A model generated the notes under the pieces. That model worked only from the letters and a program-made list of their open reading frames with translations, did no database searches and was not told where the DNA came from. Of a stretch of DNA of 64,000 nt, positions 57,149 to 64,000 are shown one piece after another. The stretch's first letter is position 1. Every line of letters begins with the position of its first letter. The stretch comes from Rhodanobacter humi (GTDB taxonomy: Bacteria; Pseudomonadota; Gammaproteobacteria; Xanthomonadales; Rhodanobacteraceae). The DNA is taken from assembly GCF_041107455.1 (NCBI RefSeq), contig NZ_JBGBPY010000001.1, positions 620,001-684,000 on the forward strand, in the 5' to 3' direction. Made by a program: the position numbers and the translations under genes.

Positions 57149-58278
57149 TGGTGGCCCTGGCGCGCAAGACCCTGGTCTACGAATGGCGGCGCTTCCTGCC
57201 CGCCATGATCGCGGTGGGCTTCGCCGGCCTGCTGCAATTGCTGCAACTGGCGCTGGTGCTGGGCATCTTCGGCGCCACCAGCGTCTACATCACCGGTTCG
57301 TCCGCCGACGTGTGGGTCGGTTTCCCCGGCACCCAGAGCGTGGGCTCGGGCCGCTCGATCGACGCCAACGTGGAATCGCGCATCCTGATGGACCCGGCGG
57401 TGACGCGGGTCGAGCCTTACGAATGGATCGACGGCGACTGGCGTGGTACGGGCGAGACCGGCGGCGTGTCGGTGTTCGTCTCCGGCATCGATCCCGCCGC
57501 CGACGGCCTGATGCTCTCCAGGGTGCTGCCGCCTTCATTGCGCGCACGCTTGGCCGAACCGGATGCAGTGATCGTGGATCGCGCCGACCTCGACAAGCTG
57601 GGCGTGGCACTGGACCAGACCGCCACCATCAACGGCCATCGCGTGCGCGTGGTCGGCATCAGCAGCGGCCTGCGCGGCCTCGGCGGCATCAACGTGATCG
57701 CCTCGCTGGACACCGCGCGCCAACTGGACACCGACGCCGCCGACAACGGCCCCACCTACCTCGTCGCCAAGCTGCGCGATCCGACCCAGGCCGACGCCGT
57801 GGCCATTCGCCTGCGCGGCAGCAGCGAGTTCGGCCCCTACACCACGTGGAGCGCCGCCAACTTCGCCCACATCTCCGTGATGTACTGGCTGTTCGACACC
57901 GGCGCGGGCGCCGGCGTGCTGTTCCTCGCCGGCATCGTGTTCCTGGTCGGCGCGGTGATCACCAGCCAGACCCTGGTGGGCGCGGTGCAAGGCTCGGTGC
58001 GCGAGTACGCCACGCTCAACGCGCTGGGCGTGGGCGTAGGCGCACTGCGCAAGGTGGTGCTGGAACAGGCGTTCTGGGTGGGCGCGCTGGGCCTGATCGG
58101 TGCCACCGTGCTGGGCGTGGTGGTGCTGCTGCTGGCGCGCAGCCAGGACGTACCGGTGGAGCTGGGCCCGCTGGCCGCGATCGCCTGCATCGCGCTGGTG
58201 ATGGGCCAGGCCGCGGTCTCCGGCATGGCGGCGATGCGCAGCATGCGCCGGATCGATCCGGCCACCTTGCTGAGGTGA
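57148..58278 (+). CDS. FtsX-type ABC transporter permease (MacB/DevC-like)
   Basis: 376 aa. One N-terminal membrane segment (FLPAMIAVGFAGLLQLLQLALVLG) and a periplasmic domain (about 45-250) precede three membrane segments (AGVLFLAGIVFLVGAVIT, FWVGALGLIGATVLGVVVLLLA, AIACIALVMGQAAVSGMA). It ends MRSMRRIDPATLLR, the typical FtsX C terminus. With ATPase and HlyD partners it should work as a mechanotransmission efflux pump. It begins at the last base of the OMF stop. Confidence 0.92.
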   Translation: MVALARKTLVYEWRRFLPAMIAVGFAGLLQLLQLALVLGIFGATSVYITGSSADVWVGFPGTQSVGSGRSIDANVESRILMDPAVTRVEPYEWIDGDWRGTGETGGVSVFVSGIDPAADGLMLSRVLPPSLRARLAEPDAVIVDRADLDKLGVALDQTATINGHRVRVVGISSGLRGLGGINVIASLDTARQLDTDAADNGPTYLVAKLRDPTQADAVAIRLRGSSEFGPYTTWSAANFAHISVMYWLFDTGAGAGVLFLAGIVFLVGAVITSQTLVGAVQGSVREYATLNALGVGVGALRKVVLEQAFWVGALGLIGATVLGVVVLLLARSQDVPVELGPLAAIACIALVMGQAAVSGMAAMRSMRRIDPATLLR

Positions 58279-58283
58279 ACGGG

Positions 58284-59033
58284 ATGCCGCACGCCATCGC
58301 CACTGCCACGACACCACGAGCTCCGATCCTGCGAGCCGACCGCGTGTGCAAGGCCTTCGACTCCGGCCGCCAGCACACCCAGGTGCTGGACCAGCTGTCG
58401 CTGGACATCGATCCCGGCGAGCTCACCCTGATCTCCGGCCCTTCCGGCTGCGGCAAGAGCACCTTGCTGGCGGTCCTCAGCGGCCTGCAGAAGGTGGACA
58501 GCGGCCATGTGCATGCGCTGGGCAGCGAACTGGGCCAGCTCGACCTGCGCGCGCTGGAGTATTTCCGACTGCAGCACACCGGCTTCGTGTTCCAGGGCTT
58601 CAACCTGTTCCCCGCGCTCACCGCGCTGGAACAGGTGGAACTGCCGCTCAACCACATGGGCTTGTCGAAGCAGGAGGCGCGCGAACGCGCCCGCCGCTCG
58701 CTGGAGGAAGTGGGCCTGGCCCACCGCATCAGGCTGCGCCCCTCGGAACTCTCCGGCGGCGAGAAGCAGCGCGTGGCGATCGCCCGCGCGCTGGCCAAGG
58801 AACCGGAGCTGCTGTTCGCCGACGAGCCCACCAGCGCGCTGGACGCCGCCAACGGCCAGACCATCATCGACATCCTGCACACCATCGCCCGCACCCACGG
58901 CACCACCGTGCTGTGCGTGAGCCACGACCCGCGCCTGGTCGCGCATGCCGACCGCGTGCTGGCGATGGAAGACGGCCGCATTCTCAGCGACCGGCGCCCC
59001 GACGCCGTCGCCACCAAGGAAACCCCGCCATGA
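58284..59033 (+). CDS. ABC transporter ATP-binding protein (LolD/MacB type)
   Basis: 249 aa from ATG 58284, with GAGG 8 nt upstream. Walker A is SGPSGCGKST, the Q-loop FVFQGFNLFPALTALE, the signature LSGGEKQRVAIARAL, and Walker B LLFADEPTSALD. It powers the FtsX permease before it. Its stop overlaps the adaptor's start (ATGA). Confidence 0.95.
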   Translation: MPHAIATATTPRAPILRADRVCKAFDSGRQHTQVLDQLSLDIDPGELTLISGPSGCGKSTLLAVLSGLQKVDSGHVHALGSELGQLDLRALEYFRLQHTGFVFQGFNLFPALTALEQVELPLNHMGLSKQEARERARRSLEEVGLAHRIRLRPSELSGGEKQRVAIARALAKEPELLFADEPTSALDAANGQTIIDILHTIARTHGTTVLCVSHDPRLVAHADRVLAMEDGRILSDRRPDAVATKETPP

Positions 59034-59977
59034 AGCCGACCGCCTCCCGCCCGTCTTCGCCCGCGCGCCTCGCGGCGCTGCTGCGGCCCGCCGGATTCGC
59101 GCTGGCCGCCACCCTGCTGCTCGCCGCCTGCTCCAGGCACGCGGAACCGGTCGCCGCCACGGCGGCCGCGCCGAGCTACGCCGCGGTGGCGCGCGGCCGC
59201 GTCGACATCGAAGGCGGCCTGCTCACGCTGGCGATGCCGCGCGAAGGCACGCTCGCCACCGTCGCCGTGCACGAGGGCGAACAGGTGAAGCAGGGCCAGC
59301 TGCTGGCCGCGCTGGACACCCGCCCCGCCCAGCTCGCGGTGGACGCCGCCCAGGCGCAGCTGGAGCAGGCGCAGGCCCAGCTCAAGCTGCTGGCGATCAA
59401 GCAGGCTGCCGCCAAGCAACGCGCCGACCGACTCGCCGCCGCCGCTGCCGCCGGCGCGGGCGACGGCCAGAGCGCCGACGACGCGCGCGAGGCCAGCAAC
59501 CAGCTCGGCGCCGAACGCGACGCCGACCAGGCCGCGGTGGACATGGCCGCGCAGAAGCTGGCCGAGGCGAAGTACGAACTGGCCCAGCGCAGCCTGCGCG
59601 CGCCGTTCGACGCGTTGGTGGTGCATGTGACGGCCCAGCCAGGCGCCAGCGTCTCGCCCGGCGCCGGCCCGCTGTTCACCCTGCTGCCGAACAAGCCGCG
59701 CATCGTGCGCGCCGAGCTCAACGAAAGCTTCGTCACCGCGGTGAAGCCCGGCATGCGCGCCGAAGTGGTTGCCAACGACGACGCCGAGAACGGCCACTGG
59801 AGCGCCCATGTGCTGCGCGTGGGCCAGGTCTACGGCCCGGCCACGCTGGAGAACGACCCGCAGATCCGCGCCAACGCGCGCACGGTGGAATGCGTGCTGG
59901 CCTTCGACCAGCCCGAGCAGCAGCTGCGCATCGGGCAGCGGGTGATCGTGCGGTTCCTGCCCGACGGCAAACCTTGA
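59030..59977 (+). CDS. HlyD/MacA-type periplasmic adaptor lipoprotein
   Basis: 315 aa. The lipobox is LLLAACSRH. A barrel-sandwich half (GTLATVAVHEGEQVKQGQLLAALD) flanks an alpha-helical coiled-coil hairpin (about 100-185, AAQAQLEQAQAQLKLLAIKQ and onward). The second half follows (SLRAPFDALVVHVTAQPGASV), then a beta-barrel domain. It bridges permease and OMF. Last gene of the pump operon. A palindrome-rich gene-free region follows. Confidence 0.92.
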   Translation: MKPTASRPSSPARLAALLRPAGFALAATLLLAACSRHAEPVAATAAAPSYAAVARGRVDIEGGLLTLAMPREGTLATVAVHEGEQVKQGQLLAALDTRPAQLAVDAAQAQLEQAQAQLKLLAIKQAAAKQRADRLAAAAAAGAGDGQSADDAREASNQLGAERDADQAAVDMAAQKLAEAKYELAQRSLRAPFDALVVHVTAQPGASVSPGAGPLFTLLPNKPRIVRAELNESFVTAVKPGMRAEVVANDDAENGHWSAHVLRVGQVYGPATLENDPQIRANARTVECVLAFDQPEQQLRIGQRVIVRFLPDGKP

Positions 59978-60648
59978 TGTTCGCCTCTCTCCCTCGTGTG
60001 GGGGAGAGGTTCGGAGAGAGGGGCTCTGTCCTCTCTCTCCCTCACGAAACAAGGCGGTTTCGAGCCGCTGCCGCGGCCCGAGTCACTTTCTCTCGCGTGC
60101 CCGAGAGAAAGTAACCAAAGAGAGAGCACGCCGATGGCGCGCCCTGCGCCCATCCATGGGCTCCGGGTAGAGCAGCGCGCTCCCGGCGCGCACTTTTCAG
60201 AAGAGCAAGAGCGCACCACCATGAGCGGCGCTCTGCTTTTGCTGTTGCTTCTGGCGCGCACGACGCGCGCCTGCTTTTCCGGGGCCCCTGCGCGGCGGTG
60301 AGGCGGGGACGATCAGGCCGCGCAGCGGGCGAGGCCACGGATGACCTCGCCTTTTCGCGCGGGCAGGAGCCCGCTCGAAAAGCCCGGCCCCGTCTCACGA
60401 ACTTGCCGGGCAGGATGCCCGGCAAGCGCCAATCGGGGTGGCCTTTCTCTTTGGTTACTTTCTCTTTGGCCACGCAAAGAGAAAGTAACTCGGGCGCCCA
60501 AAGGGCGCACGAAACAGCTTTGCATTTCGCAATAAAGCAGAGAGCAGGCCAATCCCACACCAGTCGAAAGACTGAGGAAACCGCCCACTGCGAAGCTGTA
60601 CACCTGAAAAGCCGCCTCCAGCGGCTCGATTCGTCTTGGGTGTCGCGC
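59978..60648. other. 671-nt gene-free region rich in inverted repeats
   Basis: Starts with CCTCTCTCCC-type repeats (59987-60045), followed by a 425-nt structure bounded by long inverted hairpins (see 60076-60500). It ends with a GCCGC/GCGGC hairpin at 60611-60625 just before the esterase. No ORF with family features was found, and no tRNA. Confidence 0.7.
60076..60500. repeat. 425-bp element bounded by long inverted hairpin arms
   Basis: The left end holds ACTTTCTCTCG/CGAGAGAAAGT (60085-60112). The right end holds TTACTTTCTCTTTG/CAAAGAGAAAGTAA (60455-60488). The two ends, about 50 nt each, are also reverse complements of one another (cccgagt...aagtaaccaaagaga against tctctttggttactt...actcggg). 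The interior repeats gcgcgc-rich motifs. It may be a repeat family or a structured RNA. Confidence 0.7.
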
Positions 60649-61485
60649 GTGATCCAGCAAACTGATTTCTTCTTCGAAGGTAGCCGCAGCGGCGTGCTGC
60701 TGATCCACGGCCTCACCGGCACGCCGATGGAGATGAAGCTGCTCGGCAAGGGCCTGAACCGCGCCGGCTACACCGTGCACGGCATGCAGCTGGCCGGCCA
60801 CTGCGGCAACGCCGAGGACTTGCTCGCCACCGGCTGGCGCGACTGGTATGCCAGCGTGGAACAGGCCGCCGACGCGCTGCGTGAGAAGGTGGACCACCTG
60901 TTCGTGGGCGGCTTGTCGATGGGCGCCCTGCTTTCGCTCAAGCTCGCCGCCGATCGTCCCGAGCAGATCGCGGGCGTGGGCGTGTACGGCGCCACCTTCC
61001 GCTACGACGGCTGGAGCATCCCGCGGATGGCGCGCATGTCCTTCATGCTGCCGTTCCTGAAGAAGCTCGGCATCGGCCGCGACCGCAGCTTCATGGAACA
61101 GCCGCCCTACGGCATCCGCGACGAGCGCCTGCGCGCGCAGGTCAGCGCCGCGATGCTGGGCGGCGACAGCGCCGCCGCCGGCCTGCCCGGCAATCCCTGG
61201 TATTCGCTGGCCGAGATGTACGGGCTGTCCGCCGCGGTGCGCCGCCAGCTCGCGCAGGTCACCGCGCCCTGCCTGGTGGCGCACGCCAGCGAGGACGACG
61301 TGGCCAGCATCAAGAATGCCGAACTGGTGATGCGCGAAGTCAGCGCGCCGGTCGAGCTGCTGCTGCTGGACGACAGCTACCACATGATCACGATCGACAA
61401 GGAACGTCGCACCCTGATCGAGCGCTCCGCCGCGTTCTTCGACCGCGTCGCCGCGGCCGACATTCCCCAGCGCGCCGCGGCCTGA
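60649..61485 (+). CDS. Alpha/beta-hydrolase (carboxylesterase, Est30-like)
   Basis: About 278 aa from GTG 60649 (IQQTDFFFEGSRS); GTG 60640 is an alternative and no ATG fits. The oxyanion region GVLLIHGLTGTP, the nucleophile elbow GGLSMGALLS, the acid in ASEDDVAS and the His in DDSYHMITID make a complete Ser-Asp-His triad. It is similar in layout to small-molecule carboxylesterases and monoacylglycerol lipases. Physiological ester unknown. The frame is open far upstream (to 60298), but that part is repeat sequence. Confidence 0.9.
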   Translation: MIQQTDFFFEGSRSGVLLIHGLTGTPMEMKLLGKGLNRAGYTVHGMQLAGHCGNAEDLLATGWRDWYASVEQAADALREKVDHLFVGGLSMGALLSLKLAADRPEQIAGVGVYGATFRYDGWSIPRMARMSFMLPFLKKLGIGRDRSFMEQPPYGIRDERLRAQVSAAMLGGDSAAAGLPGNPWYSLAEMYGLSAAVRRQLAQVTAPCLVAHASEDDVASIKNAELVMREVSAPVELLLLDDSYHMITIDKERRTLIERSAAFFDRVAAADIPQRAAA

Positions 61486-61487
61486 TC

Positions 61488-61862
61488 GTGCCGACGGGTT
61501 CCATCTCTCCGCTCGTTGCCATCCTGTGGGTGCTCAATGTGGTGCTCGACACCGGCGGCCAGCTTGCGTTCAAGGCCGCAGCCGGCGACCCTGCAGCCGG
61601 TGACGGATTCGCGCGCTGGCTGTATATGGCGCGGCGCCCGTGGATCTGGTTGGGCATCGGCTGCTACGTGGTCGAGTTCCTGATATGGATTGCCTTCCTC
61701 TCGCTTCTCCCTCTTTCCGAAGCGATCCTGCTTGGCTCGATCAATATCGTGGCGGTGATGGTCGCCGGGCGCATGTTGTTCGGCGAGAAGCTCACCCGCC
61801 TGCGCGTGGCCGGCATCCTGCTGGTGACCTTGGGCGTAGTCATCGTGGGGATAGGCGCATGA
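61488..61862 (+). CDS. Small EamA/SMR-type membrane transporter subunit
   Basis: 124 aa from GTG 61488, 2 nt after the esterase. Four hydrophobic segments; EAILLGSINIVAVMVAGRMLFGEKLTRLRVAGILLVTLGVVIVGIG is typical of the EamA/SMR fold. Its stop overlaps the start of a second such gene (ATGA), so the pair probably forms a heterodimer, comparable with the ArnE/ArnF flippase of undecaprenyl-linked aminoarabinose. Confidence 0.82.
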   Translation: MPTGSISPLVAILWVLNVVLDTGGQLAFKAAAGDPAAGDGFARWLYMARRPWIWLGIGCYVVEFLIWIAFLSLLPLSEAILLGSINIVAVMVAGRMLFGEKLTRLRVAGILLVTLGVVIVGIGA

Positions 61863-62272
61863 AGCGCGGCTGGTTCTATCTGATCGGATTCCTGCTGCTG
61901 ATGGGCTTCGACTCCATCGGCGCGATCAGCTTCAAGTACGCAGGCATGCACGCGTTGCCTGTCGAAGCCAACGTGGCATGGCTGTTGCGGCTGTTCGGCA
62001 AGCCCTGGGTGTACGGTGCCGTGATCGGCTACGTGGGCGCGTTCTTCACCTGGATGAGCCTGCTGAAGCACGCGCCGATCGGCCCCGCCTTCGCCGCCTC
62101 GCACCTGGAAGTGGTCTCCGTGATGCTGCTGTCGGTGTGGCTGTTCGACGAGCACCTCACTCTGCCGCGCGTGCTGGGTGCCGTTGCGATCGTCGCCGGC
62201 ATCGTCTGCCTGGGGCTGGCCGAGAGCCGCGAGCACGTGCCGGACGCGGACGAAAGCCCGGCACGGGCCTGA
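61859..62272 (+). CDS. Small EamA/SMR-type membrane transporter subunit, partner
   Basis: 137 aa. Four hydrophobic segments with GPAFAASHLEVVSVMLLSVWLFDEHLTLPRVLGAVAIVAGIVCLGLAES at the end. Coupled to the preceding gene by a 4-nt overlap. A DegT-type sugar aminotransferase starts 15 nt downstream, which favours transport of a lipid-linked amino sugar over drug efflux, but that is inference. Confidence 0.82.
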   Translation: MKRGWFYLIGFLLLMGFDSIGAISFKYAGMHALPVEANVAWLLRLFGKPWVYGAVIGYVGAFFTWMSLLKHAPIGPAFAASHLEVVSVMLLSVWLFDEHLTLPRVLGAVAIVAGIVCLGLAESREHVPDADESPARA

Positions 62273-62287
62273 GCCCCGGCTGCGCGC

Positions 62288-63505
62288 ATGCTGCCCCGTC
62301 GCCACCACGAACTGCCGCCCACCGCCGGCCTGCCGCTGAAGCTGACGGACCTGCGTCCCGGCGCGGCCACGCTGGCCGCCGACATCGCGGCGCAGCTCGG
62401 CACGCCGCCGCTGGCACTCACCTGCTCCGGCACCGCAGCCCTCTTGATCGCACTCGCCACCTTGCGCGAACTGAAGCCGGCGCGTCGCCGCGTGGTGATG
62501 CCTGCCTACACCTGCCCGCTGGTGCCGCTGGCCGTGCACCAGGCCGGGCTGGAACCGGTGCTGTGCGACCTGCGTTTCGGCCATTACGACATGGATCCGG
62601 ATGGGCTGCGCGCCGCCTGCGACGAACGCACGCTGGCGATCCTGCCCACCCATCTCGCCGGCCGCGTGGCCGACGTGGACGACGCGCTGGCCGTGGCCAA
62701 CAACGTGGGTGCCTACGTGATCGAGGACGCCGCGCAGGCGTTGGGCGCGCGGCGCGACGGCGGCAGCGTGGGCCTCGCCGGCGACCTCGGCTTCTTCAGT
62801 CTCGCCGCGGGCAAGGGCTTGTCCATCTACGAAGGCGGCCTGCTCGCCGCGCGCGATCCCGATCTGCGCGAACGCCTCGCCCGCACCGCCGCGCGCATCG
62901 CGCCATACCAGCTCGGCTGGGAACTGCGCCGCAGCGTGGAACTGCTGGGCTACGCCGCGCTGTACCGCCCGCACGGCCTGCGCCTCGCCTACGGCAATCC
63001 GCTGCGCCGCGCGCTGCGCGATGGCGACCCGGTGGCCGCGGTCGGCGACGACTTCGCCCTGCCCTTGCCCCTGCATGCCGTGGGTCGCTGGCGCCAGGCC
63101 GTGGGCGCGCACGCCGCCCGGCGCCTGCCCGCCTTCCTCGAACAATGCACCGCCCGCGCGCAGCACCACCTGCCACGCCTGCGCGCACTCCCCGGCGTCA
63201 CCGTGCTGGACGATCCCGCCGGCGCGCACGGCAGCTGGCCGTTCTTCTTCCTGCTGCTGCCCGACCAGCGCCGCCGCGACGCCGCGCTGGACCAACTCTG
63301 GCAAGCCGGCTACGGCGTCAGCCGCCTGTTCATCCACGCCCTGCCCGACTACGCCTACCTCGACGGCATCGTGCCCGCAGCCGCCGTGCCGAACGCCCGC
63401 GACTTCGCCGCGCGCAGCCTCACGATCGGCAACAGCGCGTGGATGGGCGAGCGGGATTTCGATGGCATTTGCCAGACGCTGATGGCCGTATTGTCGCAAA
63501 GTTGA
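62288..63505 (+). CDS. DegT/DnrJ/EryC1/StrS-family aminotransferase
   Basis: 405 aa. The PLP-binding Lys lies in GFFSLAAGKGLSIYEGGLLAA. Other family marks are SGTAALLIALATL, MPAYTCPLVPLAVHQAGLEPV and VIEDAAQALGAR. These enzymes transaminate keto-sugars on nucleotide carriers for cell-surface glycans. It follows a coupled SMR-type pair, so an amino-sugar modification of a lipid or glycan is plausible. No glycosyltransferase is in the window. Confidence 0.9.
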   Translation: MLPRRHHELPPTAGLPLKLTDLRPGAATLAADIAAQLGTPPLALTCSGTAALLIALATLRELKPARRRVVMPAYTCPLVPLAVHQAGLEPVLCDLRFGHYDMDPDGLRAACDERTLAILPTHLAGRVADVDDALAVANNVGAYVIEDAAQALGARRDGGSVGLAGDLGFFSLAAGKGLSIYEGGLLAARDPDLRERLARTAARIAPYQLGWELRRSVELLGYAALYRPHGLRLAYGNPLRRALRDGDPVAAVGDDFALPLPLHAVGRWRQAVGAHAARRLPAFLEQCTARAQHHLPRLRALPGVTVLDDPAGAHGSWPFFFLLLPDQRRRDAALDQLWQAGYGVSRLFIHALPDYAYLDGIVPAAAVPNARDFAARSLTIGNSAWMGERDFDGICQTLMAVLSQS

Positions 63506-63642
63506 AACAGTCCGCCGCACGGACGGAAGAAGGTCCCGCCGCACCAAATCGCGGGTACGTCCGGCCACTGGTTTCCCGTTCCTCGGCGGATGTATCCTCG
63601 CCGCCTCGGTCGGATGTGCGCTGTGTCCTCTAGGAGGTCCTT

Positions 63643-64000
63643 ATGCGCGGATTCACTTCGAGACCCGCGAGTCGCTCGTCTCGCACCAAGCTTTTCCAAG
63701 CCCTGGCCCCCTTGCTGCTGGCCGGTTTGTTGTTGGCATGCTCCAACGACAACGAGGTAACCGGGGCGAAGGGCGATCCCACCGCATCGGGAACCCAAAG
63801 CGAAACAGCGGCGACCACTGCGCTGGCCGGAGGCGTCACGCGCATCGTGGTGACGTACAACGACGACACCAACGCCGGCAATGCCGTTACCTATACCAGC
63901 ACGACCCGGCACATCAGCAAGGGCGCCTCCAACCTGGGCTGGTCCTATTCGGACAACGGAGGCGGCAGTTGGCACTACGGCGGCAAGCTCAAGCCTCCCA
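63643..64000 (+). CDS. Lipoprotein with Asp-box (sialidase-like) repeat, truncated by the window edge
   Basis: The first 119 codons of a longer gene, with TAGGAGG upstream. The lipobox is LLLACSND (Cys31). After a Ser/Thr-rich linker come VTRIVVTYNDDTN and GWSYSDNGGGSWHYGG, an Asp-box-like S-x-D-x-G-x-x-x-W as in sialidase/BNR-repeat beta-propellers. The remaining protein is outside the window, so the function is unknown; an exported glycan-binding or glycoside hydrolase-like protein is possible. GC content is slightly lower here than in the neighbouring genes. Confidence 0.75.
   Translation, partial: MRGFTSRPASRSSRTKLFQALAPLLLAGLLLACSNDNEVTGAKGDPTASGTQSETAATTALAGGVTRIVVTYNDDTNAGNAVTYTSTTRHISKGASNLGWSYSDNGGGSWHYGGKLKPP

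Noticed and set aside
60298-60648. N-terminal extension of the esterase (about 117 residues)
   Set aside because: The sequence is repeat-derived, Arg-rich and lacks any domain; the hydrolase fold begins at about 60649.

Overview
The window is very GC-rich, gene-dense DNA. Its gene content points to a gammaproteobacterium of the Xanthomonadales, most like the Rhodanobacteraceae (Rhodanobacter/Dyella group). Supporting signs are two-gene PqiA, periplasmic M13 and M1 peptidases, BlaI/M56-TonB regulators, several ECF sigma loci, REP palindromes and many CCCTCTCCC-type intergenic palindromes. The assignment rests on protein character and gene order only; no search was run. No rRNA, tRNA, CRISPR array, prophage or complete insertion sequence was seen.

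Layout. 1-3.4 kb: an SDR, 2-aminomuconate semialdehyde dehydrogenase, beta-carbonic anhydrase and a RidA-type deaminase, which fit the lower kynurenine/3-hydroxyanthranilate pathway. 3.5-9.7 kb: an Asr-like secreted protein, a DadA-like oxidase, a TIKI/ChaN-like exported protein, a BlaI/M56-TonB pair with a large operator, an NlpC/P60 lipoprotein and Ohr. 9.9-17 kb: SlyD-type FKBP, an MFS transporter, RhlE and DeaD helicases, an SDR and a DODA-type dioxygenase. 17-20.4 kb: an ECF sigma/anti-sigma/peroxiredoxin operon divergent from a Tat phosphoesterase/cupredoxin operon. Both sides carry the same promoter pattern, GGAATA-N15-CGGTAA.

20.5-26 kb: YkgJ, YpfJ, MAPEG, YoaE, a methyltransferase and a CPBP protease, plus two different MITE-like elements. 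26-39 kb: the conserved leuS-lptE-holA-nadD-rsfS-rlmH-maf block, interrupted between nadD and rsfS by about 6 kb. That insert carries an ECF sigma/NrsF pair, a DipZ-like thiol-electron carrier, periplasmic MsrB, a nitronate monooxygenase and an HD hydrolase. The sigma and dipZ sides share divergent GTAACC-N16-CGAA promoters, so this looks like a periplasmic methionine-sulfoxide repair regulon.

39.4-43 kb: pqiA1-pqiA2-pqiB-pqiC, overlapping genes for an intermembrane lipid-transport system. 43-53 kb: CnoX, a DUF4442 protein, a third ECF sigma locus, a TehA/TDT transporter, DUF502, M13 peptidase, and a membrane protein with M1 peptidase. 53.4-60 kb: a two-component system followed by an OMF/ABC permease/ATPase/HlyD efflux set. 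60-64 kb: a 670-nt gene-free region with long inverted repeats, an esterase, an SMR pair, a DegT aminotransferase, and a lipoprotein cut by the window edge.

The most unusual sequence features are the two divergent ECF promoter pairs, an in-frame palindromic repeat inside leuS, and repeat elements (REP or MITE termini) that coincide with the stop codons of four genes.
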